A stretch of DNA of 64,000 bases from Methyloversatilis sp. (GCA_016791045.1 JAEUNO010000008.1:1-64000); one strand, 5' to 3'; numbered from the stretch's first letter, positions 40,858-50,730 are shown. Made by a program: numbers and translations. The notes: generated by a model from the letters alone, not told the origin.

Positions 40858-41877
40858 TTACGCGAACAGGTCGACAAGGCCGCTGCCGCGCCGGGCCGCC
40901 GGTGCGATCAGCAACTCGCCATCGCCGTTGCCGTTGCGCCCGCGCTCACCACGCTGGCCGCCCTGGCCCTGCTCGCCGGAGCGCTGCTCGCCGCTGACGT
41001 TGGTGTCGCCGAGCGAAATGCCCCCCTCGGCCAGCATTTCACGCAGCCTCGGCATGGCCTGTTCCAGCGCTTCCCGCACCTGCGGGCTCGCCGATACGAA
41101 TTGCGCGGTACTCAGATCGCCGCCGATCTGAAGCGAAATCTCGATCCTGCCCAGATGGGGTGGCGTCAGGATCAGTTCCGCGCGGCTGCTGCCGTTTTCC
41201 GCCAGCCAGGTCACCTGGTGCCCGATGTCTTCGGCCCAGCCCGGATGCGTGATCGGCGTGGCGACGGCCATTTCCGTGGCGGGCTTCTGTGCCGCGTTCA
41301 GGTGGGCACGGAAGTCGCCCTGAGGAAGTTGCTGTGTCGCTGATTGTCCGGCGTCCATCCGGGTGTCGACATTCAGCAGCGCATCCGGCAGATTCTTGCC
41401 GTTCGTTTCGGCCGTGCCGTCCGTCGCCGCGGCAATCGCTGCCGCCGGCAAGTCCTCCGACGCCTCGCGGCCCGCTTTCCTGCCGCCTTGCCCGGTCAGA
41501 TCGAGAACGAGGTCTGACTGTTCGACCGGTGCATCGTTGCCACCGGCAAGCCGTTCGATGACGGGCAGGGCTGCCGGCGCGAGCAGACCGGCCGGAAGCA
41601 GTTCGGTTGCGATGCGGCCCGGGTCGGCGCTGAGAGCATCCAGCAGATCGACCTTCTCGTCGTCCGGCGTGCCGCTGCCGTCATCGAGCAGCTTGGCCAG
41701 CAAGGCGGCACGCGGATCTTCGGGCGCGTTCTTGAGGGAGTCCTGCAGCAGGTTGGCGAATGCCGTCGCCGCGTCTTCGGGCGATGCATCGGCGCCGATG
41801 CCGCGCGCTTCACCGACCGGGCCGCTCGAAGCGAGCGGCGTGCCGGACGAGGGCAGGCTGAGCTTGATGTCTGACAT
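40858..41877 (-). CDS. fliK: flagellar hook-length control protein FliK
   Basis: 339 aa secreted ruler protein. A low-complexity N-terminal half rich in Ala, Asp and Pro is followed by the Flg_hook domain at about 220-300 (RAELILTPPHLGRIEISLQI), the region that talks to FlhB to switch export from hook to filament. The tail is Gly/Gln/Arg rich. Last gene of the fliFGHIJK series. Confidence 0.9.
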   Translation of the reverse strand: MSDIKLSLPSSGTPLASSGPVGEARGIGADASPEDAATAFANLLQDSLKNAPEDPRAALLAKLLDDGSGTPDDEKVDLLDALSADPGRIATELLPAGLLAPAALPVIERLAGGNDAPVEQSDLVLDLTGQGGRKAGREASEDLPAAAIAAATDGTAETNGKNLPDALLNVDTRMDAGQSATQQLPQGDFRAHLNAAQKPATEMAVATPITHPGWAEDIGHQVTWLAENGSSRAELILTPPHLGRIEISLQIGGDLSTAQFVSASPQVREALEQAMPRLREMLAEGGISLGDTNVSGEQRSGEQGQGGQRGERGRNGNGDGELLIAPAARRGSGLVDLFA

Positions 41878-41949
41878 GGGAAGTCCTCCGTTGATGGAGG
41901 GGTATAAGCAGATTTCGTGCCAGCTGGCAGGTCGTGCGAACGTGCAGCG

Positions 41950-42387
41950 TCAGTCGTCCGCAAGCAGGCGACCCGAACGGTCGTCGGCCACCCGCTGTTC
42001 GGCCTTGGCTTCACGTTTGACGAGTGTGGCCTGATGGCGGTCGGACAGGGTTTCGAATGCCTTCACACGGGTGCGGGTGTCCAGCCACTCGCGCTGACCG
42101 GCCTGGGCGCGGTCGCGCGACTGTTCGACCTGCTGCTGCTGGTGGCCGATGGCGTCATCGATGCGGGCGAGGAAGGCGGAGTAATTGCTCCATTGGCCCG
42201 GTGTCATGCCGTTGCGTGCAGCGGCCATGAACTGGTCCTGATACTCCTTGCGGTAGTCCTCGAGCATCGTGAGCTTGCGCGACTGGTCGTGCTCGCTGGC
42301 GATCAGTGCGGCCAGCGCACGCGCCGACTCGTCCATGCGCGTCTGGCTCAGGTCGAGAATGGTCTGCAGACGGAAAGGTTCAGCCAT
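41950..42387 (-). CDS. fliJ: flagellar protein FliJ
   Basis: 145 aa, almost wholly alpha-helical coiled coil, starting MAEPFRLQTILDLSQTRMD. FliJ links the FliI ATPase ring to the export gate and escorts chaperones. Position after fliI and size support the call more than sequence conservation does. Confidence 0.9.
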   Translation of the reverse strand: MAEPFRLQTILDLSQTRMDESARALAALIASEHDQSRKLTMLEDYRKEYQDQFMAAARNGMTPGQWSNYSAFLARIDDAIGHQQQQVEQSRDRAQAGQREWLDTRTRVKAFETLSDRHQATLVKREAKAEQRVADDRSGRLLADD

Positions 42388-42466
42388 GATCGAAAGGTCG
42401 CTCTCTTGTTCCGGCGCACCGCGTGCCGTCTGTCACGGCCACGGCATGTGTCACCGATTTTTGCAA

Positions 42467-43960
42467 TCAGGGGTTCAGACCGAAAATCTGGTGCAGCTTC
42501 ATCACGGCGTCCTCAAATCCTTCCCGTTCGTCCATCGCCTGCTGCAGGAAAGCTTCCAGCGTCGGAAACATGTTCACCGCAAGATCGAGCTGGGGGTCCG
42601 CGCCCGGAGAGTAGGCACCGACCGAAATCAGGTCGCGCGCGCGCTGGTAGCGCGACCACAGCCCCTTGAATCGTCGCACCAGATCGAAATGGCTGGGTTT
42701 CACGAGCCCGTGCATGGCGCGTGACACCGACTGTTCGATGTCGATGGCCGGATAGTGACCGGCATCGGCCAACTGGCGGGTCAGCACGAAGTGACCGTCC
42801 AGGATCGCGCGCGCCGAGTCGGCGATCGGGTCCTGCTGGTCGTCGCCTTCGGCCAGCACGGTGTAGAAGGCGGTGATCGAGCCACCGCCCTCCGGCCCGT
42901 TGCCGGCGCGCTCGACCAGCTGCGGCAGGCGGGCGAAGACACTTGGCGGATAGCCACGGGTGACCGGCGGCTCGCCGATGGCGAGCGCGATCTCGCGCTG
43001 TGCCATGGCATAGCGGGTCAGCGAATCCATGATGAGCAGCACGTGCCGGCCCTGATCGCGGAACCATTCGGCAACCGTGGTCGCATAGGCGGCGCCCTGC
43101 AGGCGCATCAGCGGGCTGGTATCGGCCGGCGCGGCGACCACCACCGATCGCTTCAGTCCGGCGGCGCCGAGGATCTGCTCGATGAATTCCTTCACTTCGC
43201 GGCCCCGTTCACCGATCAGCCCGACCACGACCACCTCGGCCGACGTGAAGCGCGCCATCATGCCCAGCAGCACCGACTTGCCGACGCCGGACCCGGCGAA
43301 CAGGCCGATTCGCTGGCCGCGGCCCACGGTCAGCAGCGAATTGATCGAGCGGATGCCGGTGTCCATCGTCCGGCGTATCGGTTCGCGCAGCAGCGGATTC
43401 ACCGCGCGGCTGGCCACCGAACGGGAATGCCGCGTGATGACCGGCCCGAGACCGTCGAGCGGCCGGCCCGCGCCATCGACGACGCGGCCGAGCAGCGCGT
43501 CACCGACCGGCAGGTGCTTTGCGCGGTCGGATGCGCGCCGGCGCGGCTCCAGCCGTTCGGTCGGGGTAGGGCGCTGCGGCACCGCTTCGAGCGGAATCAC
43601 CTGGGCGCCGGGGGCGAGGCCGACCACGTCGTCGGTCGGCATCATGAAAAGCTTGTCGCCGTTGAAACCGACCACCTCGGCTTCGCAGCTGTTGCCGCCC
43701 GGCACCATGATGCGGCAGCCGGAACCCAGCGGCAGCTTGAGGCCCGCAGCTTCCATCACCAGACCGTTGATGCGGGTCAGCCGCCCGGCGTGCAGGTACG
43801 GGTTGACGCGTCCGGCCAGCGTGCCGCAGTCGGTCATGAAGCCCGACCACTTCGCGACATGCGGGTTCGAAACGGCCGGTGCACCTGCCTGCGGCGCCGC
43901 GCTGTCGGGTGAGTCGTCGAGCAGTGACGCGTCGGCCGGGGTATCCAGGGTGTCAGTCAT
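42467..43960 (-). CDS. fliI: flagellum-specific ATP synthase FliI
   Basis: 497 aa ATPase of the export apparatus, related to F1 beta. The Walker A loop AGSGVGKS lies at 222-229, Walker B at [13 protein letters not shown], and [10 protein letters not shown] and the C-terminal helical domain are conserved. An N-terminal extension of about 35 residues rich in Asp and Ala is unusual in length. Overlaps fliH by 8 bases. Confidence 0.97.
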   Translation of the reverse strand: MTDTLDTPADASLLDDSPDSAAPQAGAPAVSNPHVAKWSGFMTDCGTLAGRVNPYLHAGRLTRINGLVMEAAGLKLPLGSGCRIMVPGGNSCEAEVVGFNGDKLFMMPTDDVVGLAPGAQVIPLEAVPQRPTPTERLEPRRRASDRAKHLPVGDALLGRVVDGAGRPLDGLGPVITRHSRSVASRAVNPLLREPIRRTMDTGIRSINSLLTVGRGQRIGLFAGSGVGKSVLLGMMARFTSAEVVVVGLIGERGREVKEFIEQILGAAGLKRSVVVAAPADTSPLMRLQGAAYATTVAEWFRDQGRHVLLIMDSLTRYAMAQREIALAIGEPPVTRGYPPSVFARLPQLVERAGNGPEGGGSITAFYTVLAEGDDQQDPIADSARAILDGHFVLTRQLADAGHYPAIDIEQSVSRAMHGLVKPSHFDLVRRFKGLWSRYQRARDLISVGAYSPGADPQLDLAVNMFPTLEAFLQQAMDEREGFEDAVMKLHQIFGLNP

Positions 43961-44654
43961 GTTCTATCCAGTCCGCGTCGTCGATCAGCGCCTCGACGAT
44001 GCGTGTCCAGCGCGTGGCCAGTGTGGCGTCGATGTGGCTGCCGCCGGCTTCGATCTTGCAGCCGCCGCGCGCAATGGTGGTGTCTTCGAATATGCGGTGG
44101 CCGGCGTGCGCCAGCTGGTCACCGGCGTGCGAGCGCACGAGTGAGGCGTCGTCCGGGTTCAGATAGACCGCCGTATGCTGGTGCGGCAGCTGGTTGATCG
44201 CTTCGCGCACCACCCCGACAATCACTTCAGGTTTGACCGCGATCGCCTGGCGCACCACCTGGCGGGCGATTTCCACGCCCAGGTGGAGCACGCCCTGCGC
44301 CACTTCGGTGTCGAGTGAGGCCAGTGCCTCTTCGAGTTGTTCGATCACGCTGTGCAGGCGCATGGCTTCCATGCGCACGCGTGCCGTACCCTCTTCATAC
44401 CCGGCAGCGTAGCCTTCGCGGTGGGCATCAGCCTGCAGCTTCTCGAGCTCGTCGGCCGTGGGCAGCTTGAAAGCGGGTGGCGTCTCGCTGTCTGCCTGCG
44501 AATCGGTACTCGCAGGCGCTGCAGAAGCAGGTGCGGCGGATTCGCGCCCCGGCGATCCGCCGAGGGTATCGTCGATGCCCGGAGGCTGCGCCATACCCTG
44601 GTCGAACACTTCCAGCTTCCAGTGGGTGAAGGCAAGTGCGCCGTCCGATGTCAT
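43953..44654 (-). CDS. fliH: flagellar assembly protein FliH
   Basis: 233 aa from the ATG at 44654, which has GGGAG at a proper distance; a longer ORF overlaps fliG and is less likely. The N-terminal part is disordered and Pro/Ala rich; the middle contains the GxxxG-like helix ([17 protein letters not shown]), and the C-terminal domain ([17 protein letters not shown] onward) resembles the F-ATPase delta subunit. It regulates FliI. Confidence 0.92.
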   Translation of the reverse strand: MTSDGALAFTHWKLEVFDQGMAQPPGIDDTLGGSPGRESAAPASAAPASTDSQADSETPPAFKLPTADELEKLQADAHREGYAAGYEEGTARVRMEAMRLHSVIEQLEEALASLDTEVAQGVLHLGVEIARQVVRQAIAVKPEVIVGVVREAINQLPHQHTAVYLNPDDASLVRSHAGDQLAHAGHRIFEDTTIARGGCKIEAGGSHIDATLATRWTRIVEALIDDADWIEHD

Positions 44655-44691
44655 CGGTTGCTCCCGCGCATGTCTTCGGGGCGGGACCGGA

Positions 44692-45690
44692 TCACAGCAT
44701 TTCCTCGCCGCCCTTGCCACCCATGACGATCTGGCCTTCTTCCGCCAGACGACGCGCGATCTTCAGGATTTCCTTCTGTTCGCCCTCGACCTCGGACAGC
44801 TTGACCGGGCCGCGGCCCTCGAGGTCTTCGCGCAGGGATTCGGCGGCGCGCGACGACATGTTCTTGAAAATCTTCTCGCGCAACTCGGGCGATGCGCCCT
44901 TCAGCGCCAGTACCAGCTGGTCGCCGCTGACCTCGCGCAGCAGGGTCTGGATGCCGCGGTCGTCGATGTCGAGCAGGTTCTCGAACACGAACATTTCGTC
45001 GACGATCTTCTGCGCCAGGTCGGCGTCGTATTCCTTGACCGCATCGAGGATGGCGGATTCATTCGCGCTGCCGACAAAACCGAGGATCTCGGCGGTCGCC
45101 TTGATGCCGCCGAGCGCGGTCTTCTTCATCTTGGCCGAGCCCGCCAGCACGCGCGACATTGCGTCGTTCAGCTCCTTCAGTGCCACCGGCTGCACGCCGT
45201 CCAGCGTGGCGATGCGCAGGATGACGTCGTTGCGCAGCCGTTCCGCGAACAGTTTCAGCACCTCGGCGGCCTGGTCGAATTCCAGGTGGGTCAGGATGGT
45301 GGCGATGATCTGCGGGTGTTCGTTCTTGATCAGGTTGGCGATGGTGGCCGCGTCCAGCCATTTCAGGCCTTCGATGCCGGCGGTGTCCGAGTCGTTCAGG
45401 ATGCGCGACAGCAGGTGGCCGGCGCGTTCCTCGCCGAGCGCCTTGGTCAGCATGTTGCGTATCAGCGTTTCGTCGGCTGACACGCGGCTGCCGGCCGACG
45501 TGGCTTCGTCGAACAGGTCGAGCACTTCGGTCACCCGTTCGCGGGGCACATTGCGCAGGCCGGCCATCGCGGTGCCGATCTTCTGCACCTCGCGCGGCCC
45601 GAGATGCTTGAGCACCTCGGCTGCGGCGTCCTCGCCCAGCGTCACCAGAAGCAGGGCGCTGCGTTCGATTCCGACATCATTCATCGCCAT
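44692..45690 (-). CDS. fliG: flagellar motor switch protein FliG
   Basis: 332 aa C-ring torque protein. N-terminal domain (GIERSALLLVTLGEDAAAEVLKHL), middle domain with the EHPQIIATILTHL (EHPQ) motif, and the C-terminal charged helix with DDRGIQTLLREV and MSSRAAESLREDLE. Its start overlaps the end of fliF by 14 bases. Confidence 0.97.
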   Translation of the reverse strand: MAMNDVGIERSALLLVTLGEDAAAEVLKHLGPREVQKIGTAMAGLRNVPRERVTEVLDLFDEATSAGSRVSADETLIRNMLTKALGEERAGHLLSRILNDSDTAGIEGLKWLDAATIANLIKNEHPQIIATILTHLEFDQAAEVLKLFAERLRNDVILRIATLDGVQPVALKELNDAMSRVLAGSAKMKKTALGGIKATAEILGFVGSANESAILDAVKEYDADLAQKIVDEMFVFENLLDIDDRGIQTLLREVSGDQLVLALKGASPELREKIFKNMSSRAAESLREDLEGRGPVKLSEVEGEQKEILKIARRLAEEGQIVMGGKGGEEML

Positions 45691-47395
45691 TCACCCAGTG
45701 CTTGATCACTTCCGCGATCGCCTTCGGATCATTCTTCGCCATCGTACGGGCAGCTTCGAGCTTGGTTTCGAACTCCAGTGCTGCGCGCGCCTCCGGTGAC
45801 AGTTCGAGCTGCGCCGCCGCGGCGCCGGGCAGGGACACCGGCTGCCCGTCTGCATCCAAGGTGACGTCGCGCACCTCGTCCTCGTCGCGTTCGACCGGTG
45901 CGGTCAGCGTGCGCACCAGCGGCTTGAGCACACCGAACAGCAGATAGGCGGCAACGCCGGCGACCAGCAGGTACTTCAGCAGGTCGCCTGCCATGCCGGT
46001 CAGTTCCGGGTCCTTCCAGATCGGCGTGTCGATCACTTCCTGCTGTACTTCGGTGAAGGGGGCCGATGCCACGTTCAGCGTGTCGCCGCGTGCTTCGTTG
46101 AAGCCCATCGCCTCACGCGTCAGGTCGTTGATGCGCTTGAGTTCGTCGTCGGTCAGCGCCACCGGCGTGGCATTGCCCTTGTCGTCGGTCTTCACTTTCT
46201 GCGCCACCAGCACCGCCACCGAAAGCCGGCGGATCTGGCCGGTCGGCTGGCGGATGTGCTGCACCGTCTTGTCCAGCTCGAAATTGGTCGTCGAATCCTT
46301 GCGCGTGTTGATCGGCACCATCGGCGGGGTGCCGGGGGCGCCCTCGGCCGCCGGCGTGCCCGGTGCCGGGGGGGTGGTGATCGGTGCGGTGGCGGGAGTC
46401 GGCGGCTGATTGGTCAGCGCGCCCGGCACGCCACCGGCGGCCGGCTGGTTGCTGACCGATTCGCTCATCTGCTGGCTGCGGATCGCGGCGTCCGGCGTCG
46501 GGTTCGGCTTGTACGTTTCGGCCGTCTGTTCGGTCTGGCTGAAATCGATGTCGGCGGCGGTCTGCACGCGGTAGTTGCCGCGCCCCATCAACGGTTCCAG
46601 CATGGCTTCGATGCGCCGGATGGTCGATGCCTCGATCTCATTCACATACTTGAGCTGGGTCGGGTTGAGCGCCGCGCCGTCCTTCATGTCGCGGTTGCCC
46701 GACAGCAGATTGCCGTTCTGGTCGAGCACCGACACGTTTTCGGTGGCGAGCTGCGGCACGCTCGATGCCACGAGGTGCACGATGCCGCCAACCTGTTCCG
46801 GGCTCAGCGTGCGGCCGCCGAGCAGACCGAGCACCACCGAGGCCGACGGCTTCTGGTCGTCGCGCAGGAAGGCACTCTGCTTCGGAATGGCCAGATGCAC
46901 GCGGGCGCTGTCCACTGCGGCCAGCGTGCCGATGGTCTGCGCCAGCTCGCCTTCCAGCGCGCGTTGATAGGTCACCTGCTCGGAAAACTGCGACTGTCCC
47001 ATCTTCTGCTTTTCCATCAGCTCGAAGCCGATGGAGCCGCCGCGCGGCAGGCCCTGGGCGGCCAGCTTCAGCCGCGCGTCGTGTACGAACTGCGAGGGCA
47101 CCAGGATGGCGTGGCCGCCTTCGGAAAACTTGTACGGTACGTTCTGCTGCTGCAGCATCGCGACGATGGCGCCGCCGTCCTTGTCGTTGATGTTCGAGAA
47201 CAGCACTTCGTAATTGGGGCTGTTGCTCCACAGCGTGAGGCCGACCAGCAGCGCGATCGCCATCGCCAGACCGCCGGCCAGTCCCATCTTCTTCTGCATC
47301 GGCAGGGCGGCCAGCCGCTGCTGCGCAAGCGCAAGCGGGCTGGTCCCCCCGGCAGGGGCGGTGTTCGGATCAAGTACGGCGTTTGCAGCGGCCAT
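45677..47395 (-). CDS. fliF: flagellar MS-ring protein FliF
   Basis: 572 aa. Two membrane helices (about 38-58 and 460-480) flank the periplasmic ring-building domains (SNINDKDGGAIVAMLQQQNVPYK, then LPRGGSIGFELMEK), and the cytoplasmic C-terminus ends with AIAEVIKHWVN, which binds FliG. A Pro/Ala/Thr-rich stretch at about 325-375 interrupts the periplasmic part. No clear sigma-54 promoter was found upstream on the minus strand; a GCCGACAA -10-like element at 47469-47462 lacks a good partner box. Confidence 0.96.
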   Translation of the reverse strand: MAAANAVLDPNTAPAGGTSPLALAQQRLAALPMQKKMGLAGGLAMAIALLVGLTLWSNSPNYEVLFSNINDKDGGAIVAMLQQQNVPYKFSEGGHAILVPSQFVHDARLKLAAQGLPRGGSIGFELMEKQKMGQSQFSEQVTYQRALEGELAQTIGTLAAVDSARVHLAIPKQSAFLRDDQKPSASVVLGLLGGRTLSPEQVGGIVHLVASSVPQLATENVSVLDQNGNLLSGNRDMKDGAALNPTQLKYVNEIEASTIRRIEAMLEPLMGRGNYRVQTAADIDFSQTEQTAETYKPNPTPDAAIRSQQMSESVSNQPAAGGVPGALTNQPPTPATAPITTPPAPGTPAAEGAPGTPPMVPINTRKDSTTNFELDKTVQHIRQPTGQIRRLSVAVLVAQKVKTDDKGNATPVALTDDELKRINDLTREAMGFNEARGDTLNVASAPFTEVQQEVIDTPIWKDPELTGMAGDLLKYLLVAGVAAYLLFGVLKPLVRTLTAPVERDEDEVRDVTLDADGQPVSLPGAAAAQLELSPEARAALEFETKLEAARTMAKNDPKAIAEVIKHWVNGDE

Positions 47396-47503
47396 GTTTC
47401 GTCTCGCGCAGGTGACGGATGAGGGATCTGCAGCACGGCAGACCTTGCAGGATGAGACGGATTGTCGGCGTGCCTCGCGCGAGCCGTTCCGCGGATAAGG
47501 CGG

Positions 47504-47532
47504 GTTTTTGGGCGGCTGATCCGCCCGAAAAC
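47504..47532. promoter_or_regulatory. 12-bp dyad between fliF and fleS
   Basis: GTTTTTGGGCGG (47504-47515) and CCGCCCGAAAAC (47521-47532) pair fully, with one T-G pair, around CTGAT. With A/T tracts on both sides it could act as a two-way terminator or as an operator. It abuts the -24 element of fleS. Confidence 0.55.
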
Positions 47533-47533
47533 G

Positions 47534-47549
47534 TGGCCTGCGCCTTGCT
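47534..47549 (+). promoter_or_regulatory. sigma-54 type promoter for fleSR
   Basis: TGGCCTG-CGCC-TTGCT has the invariant GG (-24) and GC (-12) with correct spacing and matches the consensus TGGCACG-N4-TTGCW except at two positions. It is 46 bases before the fleS start. Confidence 0.6.
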
Positions 47550-47595
47550 ACGCTGGCACGGTCGATCAACTCCTGCGCCTGCCGGCGCTCCGCAC

Positions 47596-48843
47596 ATGGC
47601 CGAACCCGCTGCTGCCACTGCTGCCGTCACCGCCGCCACGGCCACGGACACGCCGCGCATTGCGCCGGACGAAGCGGCACGCCTGGCCGAAGCCTTCCGC
47701 CTGTTCAATGCCGCGTCGGCGGAGCTGTCGGAAGCCTACGGTACGCTGGAACGTCAGGTCGCCAGCCTGACCGAAGAGCTGGCCGCGGCCAATGGCGAGT
47801 TGCGTCGCCAGTATGAACAGAAGGCGCGCCTGACCGACCGGCTGACCACCCTGCTGAACCAGCTGCCGGCGGGGGTCGTCGTGGTCGATGGTGCCGGCGA
47901 AATCGAACAGTCCAACCCGGTCGCTTTCGACATGGTGGGCGCGCGGGCCGGCCAGTCATGGTCGTCGTGCGCCGGCCGGCTGGTACAGGCCGACGCGCCC
48001 GCCGAATGGGACTGCACCGACAGCGAGGGCGCGCATCGCCGGCTGTCGGTCAGCGAAGCGCCGCTGACCGGCGAGAACGCACGCATCGTGCTGCTGCACG
48101 ACATGACGCGCCAGCACGCACTCAAGATTGCCGCCGCCCGCAACGAACGTCTGGCCGCGATGGGCGAAATGGCCGCGTCACTGGCGCATCAGCTGCGCAC
48201 GCCGCTGGCCGCGGCCACGTTGTACGTCGGCACGCTGATCGGCCGCGAACTGCCGCCTGCCGACATGCGCTCGATCGCGTCGCGCGCGCAGGACAGGTTG
48301 CGCCATCTCGAGCGGTTGATCCGCGACACGTTGATGTTCGCGCGTGGCGAGGTGCTCGGCCGCGAGGCGATAGACGTCGCCGGCCTGCTCGAGGAACTGC
48401 GCCATACGGTCGAACCGGTGGCGCGCGCGGCCGGTGTCGAGCTGATGGTCGATGAGGCATCGGCAGCGGGCACGGTGTCGGGCGATCGCAAGGCGATCGC
48501 CAGCGCGCTGGTCAGCCTGCTCGAGAACGCGGTGCAAGCATGTTCCGCAGGCGGGGAGGTGGGCCTGTCGGTCGGCCTCGACGGCAACCGCCTCGGCTTC
48601 GCAGTGCGCGACACCGGACGCGGCATTGCACCGGAGATTCAGGAAAGACTGTTCGAACCCTTCTTCACCACCCGTGATGAAGGAACCGGACTCGGGCTGG
48701 CGATCGCACGCGGTGTGGCGCGCGTGCACGGCGGCGACATCGAATGCGTGTCCGCGCCCGGCGCGGGCAGTCAATTCACGCTGCGCCTGCCCATCACGGC
48801 AGGCAGCGGTACCCCGGAAGACGTGCTGGAGAAGCTGCAATGA
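47596..48843 (+). CDS. fleS: flagellar sensor histidine kinase FleS/FlrB
   Basis: 415 aa soluble kinase. A coiled-coil stretch (about 30-85) leads to a PAS-like domain (about 88-175), a HisKA domain with the phospho-acceptor H198 (SLAHQLRTPLA), and an HATPase domain with NAVQAC, DTGRGI and GTGLGLAI boxes. No membrane segment is seen, as in FleS. The start at 47596 lacks a clear Shine-Dalgarno. It overlaps fleR in ATGA and is expected to phosphorylate FleR. Confidence 0.92.
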   Translation: MAEPAAATAAVTAATATDTPRIAPDEAARLAEAFRLFNAASAELSEAYGTLERQVASLTEELAAANGELRRQYEQKARLTDRLTTLLNQLPAGVVVVDGAGEIEQSNPVAFDMVGARAGQSWSSCAGRLVQADAPAEWDCTDSEGAHRRLSVSEAPLTGENARIVLLHDMTRQHALKIAAARNERLAAMGEMAASLAHQLRTPLAAATLYVGTLIGRELPPADMRSIASRAQDRLRHLERLIRDTLMFARGEVLGREAIDVAGLLEELRHTVEPVARAAGVELMVDEASAAGTVSGDRKAIASALVSLLENAVQACSAGGEVGLSVGLDGNRLGFAVRDTGRGIAPEIQERLFEPFFTTRDEGTGLGLAIARGVARVHGGDIECVSAPGAGSQFTLRLPITAGSGTPEDVLEKLQ

Positions 48844-50246
48844 GTGAAAAGCTGAACATCCTGGTGGTCGAGGACGAACCGAATCTGCGCGATGCGCTGT
48901 GCCTGGCCATCGAATGCGCCGGCCACCGCGTGATCGGTGCGGCCGACGGCCCGCAGGCGTTGCGCATGATCGAGCGCAATACCGGCGAGCACGCGCTGAA
49001 TCTGGTCATCACCGACCTGAAGATGCAGCCGATGGACGGGCTGACGCTGCTGCGCGAAATCCGCGCCCGCGAAGCCGCGCTGCCGGTGCTGCTGATGACG
49101 GCTTTCGGCGACGTCGAAAAGGCGGTTGCCGCCATGCGCGCCGGCGCCTGCGATTTCCTGCTCAAGCCGTTCGAGCCGGACGTGCTGCTCGCCCACATCG
49201 ATCGCTATGCCGCACCGGTGGTGACGCCGGCCGACATGGTCGCCGAGGATGCACGCACCCGGCAGGTGCTCGGACTTGCCGCGCGGGTCGCCCGCTCCGA
49301 AGCCACCGTGCTGCTGACCGGCGAATCCGGCACCGGCAAGGAGGTGTTTGCGCGCTACATCCACCAGCAGTCGGCGCGCGCCGCCATGCCGTTCATCGCG
49401 ATCAACTGCGCGGCCATCCCTGACAACCTGCTCGAGGCGACGCTGTTCGGCTACGAAAAGGGCGCGTTCACCGGCGCCGCCGCCGCGCAGGCCGGCAAGT
49501 TCGAACAGGCCAATGGCGGCACGCTGTTGCTGGACGAAATTTCCGAAATGCCGCTGGCGCTGCAGGCCAAGATGCTGCGCGTGCTGCAGGAGCGCGAGGT
49601 GGAGCGGGTCGGTGGCAAGAAGCCGATTCCGCTCGACATCCGCGTGCTGGCCACCAGTAACCGCGACATGGAAGCCGAGGCGCGCGCCGGCCGCTTCCGC
49701 GAAGATCTGTATTACCGCCTGAACGTGTTCCCGATCGGCATTCCGTCGCTGCGCGACCGCCCGGGCGACATCGTGCCGCTGGCCCGCCACTTTCTCGCCG
49801 GCTGCGCGAAGGCGCAGGGTCGCGTGCTGCGGCTCGGCAATTCGGCAGCGGCAATCCTTGCCGGCCACGACTGGCCCGGCAATGTGCGCGAACTGGAAAA
49901 CACCGTGCAGCGCGCCGCCATCATGGCACCTGATGACCTGGTCGAAGCCGAGCACATCATTCTCGGTGGCCAGCGCAGCCTGTCGCGTCCGGTCGCTGTC
50001 CCGGTACCGGTGGCCGAGCCGGTCATGCCGACGCCCGCGGCCAACGATGCACCGCCCAGTGCCACGCCTGACGCGCCGTTGAAGGTGAGGTCGGTGCGCG
50101 ACATGGAACGCGACCTGATCCTCGAAACGCTTGCGGCGGTGGGCGGTTCGCGCAAGAAGGCGATCGAGAAACTGGGTATTTCCGAACGCACGCTGCGATA
50201 TAAACTGGCACGCTACAAGGCAGACGGGTTGCTGCGGGAAGGTTGA
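48840..50246 (+). CDS. fleR: sigma-54-dependent flagellar response regulator FleR/FlrC
   Basis: 468 aa NtrC-type activator. The receiver domain (about 5-118) has acidic residues E11, D12 and phospho-acceptor D59; the AAA+ domain (about 140-365) has Walker A GESGTGKE and an intact GAFTGA loop at 208-213 for contacting sigma-54; a Fis-type helix-turn-helix ends the protein (GGSRKKAIEKLGISERTLRYKL). Candidate target promoters lie at 47534 and 50266. Confidence 0.95.
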   Translation: MSEKLNILVVEDEPNLRDALCLAIECAGHRVIGAADGPQALRMIERNTGEHALNLVITDLKMQPMDGLTLLREIRAREAALPVLLMTAFGDVEKAVAAMRAGACDFLLKPFEPDVLLAHIDRYAAPVVTPADMVAEDARTRQVLGLAARVARSEATVLLTGESGTGKEVFARYIHQQSARAAMPFIAINCAAIPDNLLEATLFGYEKGAFTGAAAAQAGKFEQANGGTLLLDEISEMPLALQAKMLRVLQEREVERVGGKKPIPLDIRVLATSNRDMEAEARAGRFREDLYYRLNVFPIGIPSLRDRPGDIVPLARHFLAGCAKAQGRVLRLGNSAAAILAGHDWPGNVRELENTVQRAAIMAPDDLVEAEHIILGGQRSLSRPVAVPVPVAEPVMPTPAANDAPPSATPDAPLKVRSVRDMERDLILETLAAVGGSRKKAIEKLGISERTLRYKLARYKADGLLREG

Positions 50247-50265
50247 AGGTCGCCATGCAGCGCCT

Positions 50266-50281
50266 TGGCCCGGGATTTGCT
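50266..50281 (+). promoter_or_regulatory. sigma-54 promoter for fliE
   Basis: TGGCCCG-GGAT-TTGCT matches TGGCACG-N4-TTGCW at all but one position, with correct GG/GC spacing. It lies 20 bases past the fleR stop and 114 bases before fliE. Confidence 0.8.
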
Positions 50282-50326
50282 AAAGAATCAGCAACCGGGT
50301 CAAAACCCCTGAACGGACAGTCCGCG

Positions 50327-50345
50327 GGCGGCAATTTTTGCCGCC
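50327..50345 (+). promoter_or_regulatory. hairpin in the fliE leader
   Basis: GGCGGCAA-TTT-TTGCCGCC forms an 8-bp perfect stem in the 5' leader of fliE, 50 bases before its start. There is no T tract after it. It resembles the dyad before fliO. Confidence 0.5.
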
Positions 50346-50394
50346 GGTCGACGAAGCGTCGGACAGCAATGCCGCACGGCAACGGAGAAATGAC

Positions 50395-50712
50395 ATGAAC
50401 ACGAGCCTGAACCAGATGATCACCGAACTGCGCTCCACCGCGCAGGTCGCCGCCGGCAAGCCTGCCGCTCAGGCGGGCGCTGATTCGGGGGCTGACTTCG
50501 GCGATGCGCTGAAGAATGCGATCGAGCAGGTCAATGCGGCGCAGGCGCAAGCCAAGCAGATGTCGGAAGGTTTCATCACCGGCACTTCGGAAGCCAATCT
50601 GCAGGACGTGATGATCGCGTCGCAGAAGGCCAGCCTGTCCTTCCAGCAGATGGTGCAGGTGAGGAACAAGCTGGTGAATGCCTACCAGGACATCATGAAC
50701 ATGCCGGTCTGA
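50395..50712 (+). CDS. fliE: flagellar hook-basal body protein FliE
   Basis: 105 aa rod-adaptor protein, all alpha-helical, with the family C-terminus NLQDVMIASQKASLSFQQMV and NKLVNAYQDIMNM. It has GGAG eight bases before the ATG. It is on the plus strand, divergent from its usual partner fliF, and is transcribed alone from a sigma-54 promoter to a strong terminator. Confidence 0.95.
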   Translation: MNTSLNQMITELRSTAQVAAGKPAAQAGADSGADFGDALKNAIEQVNAAQAQAKQMSEGFITGTSEANLQDVMIASQKASLSFQQMVQVRNKLVNAYQDIMNMPV

Positions 50713-50730
50713 CCGTCAGGACCGCGCGGG

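Noticed and set aside
47396..47595. Sigma-54 promoter for fliF on the minus strand
   Set aside because: Pairs with GG-N10-GC spacing were scanned; only a poor match lacking TTGC was found.
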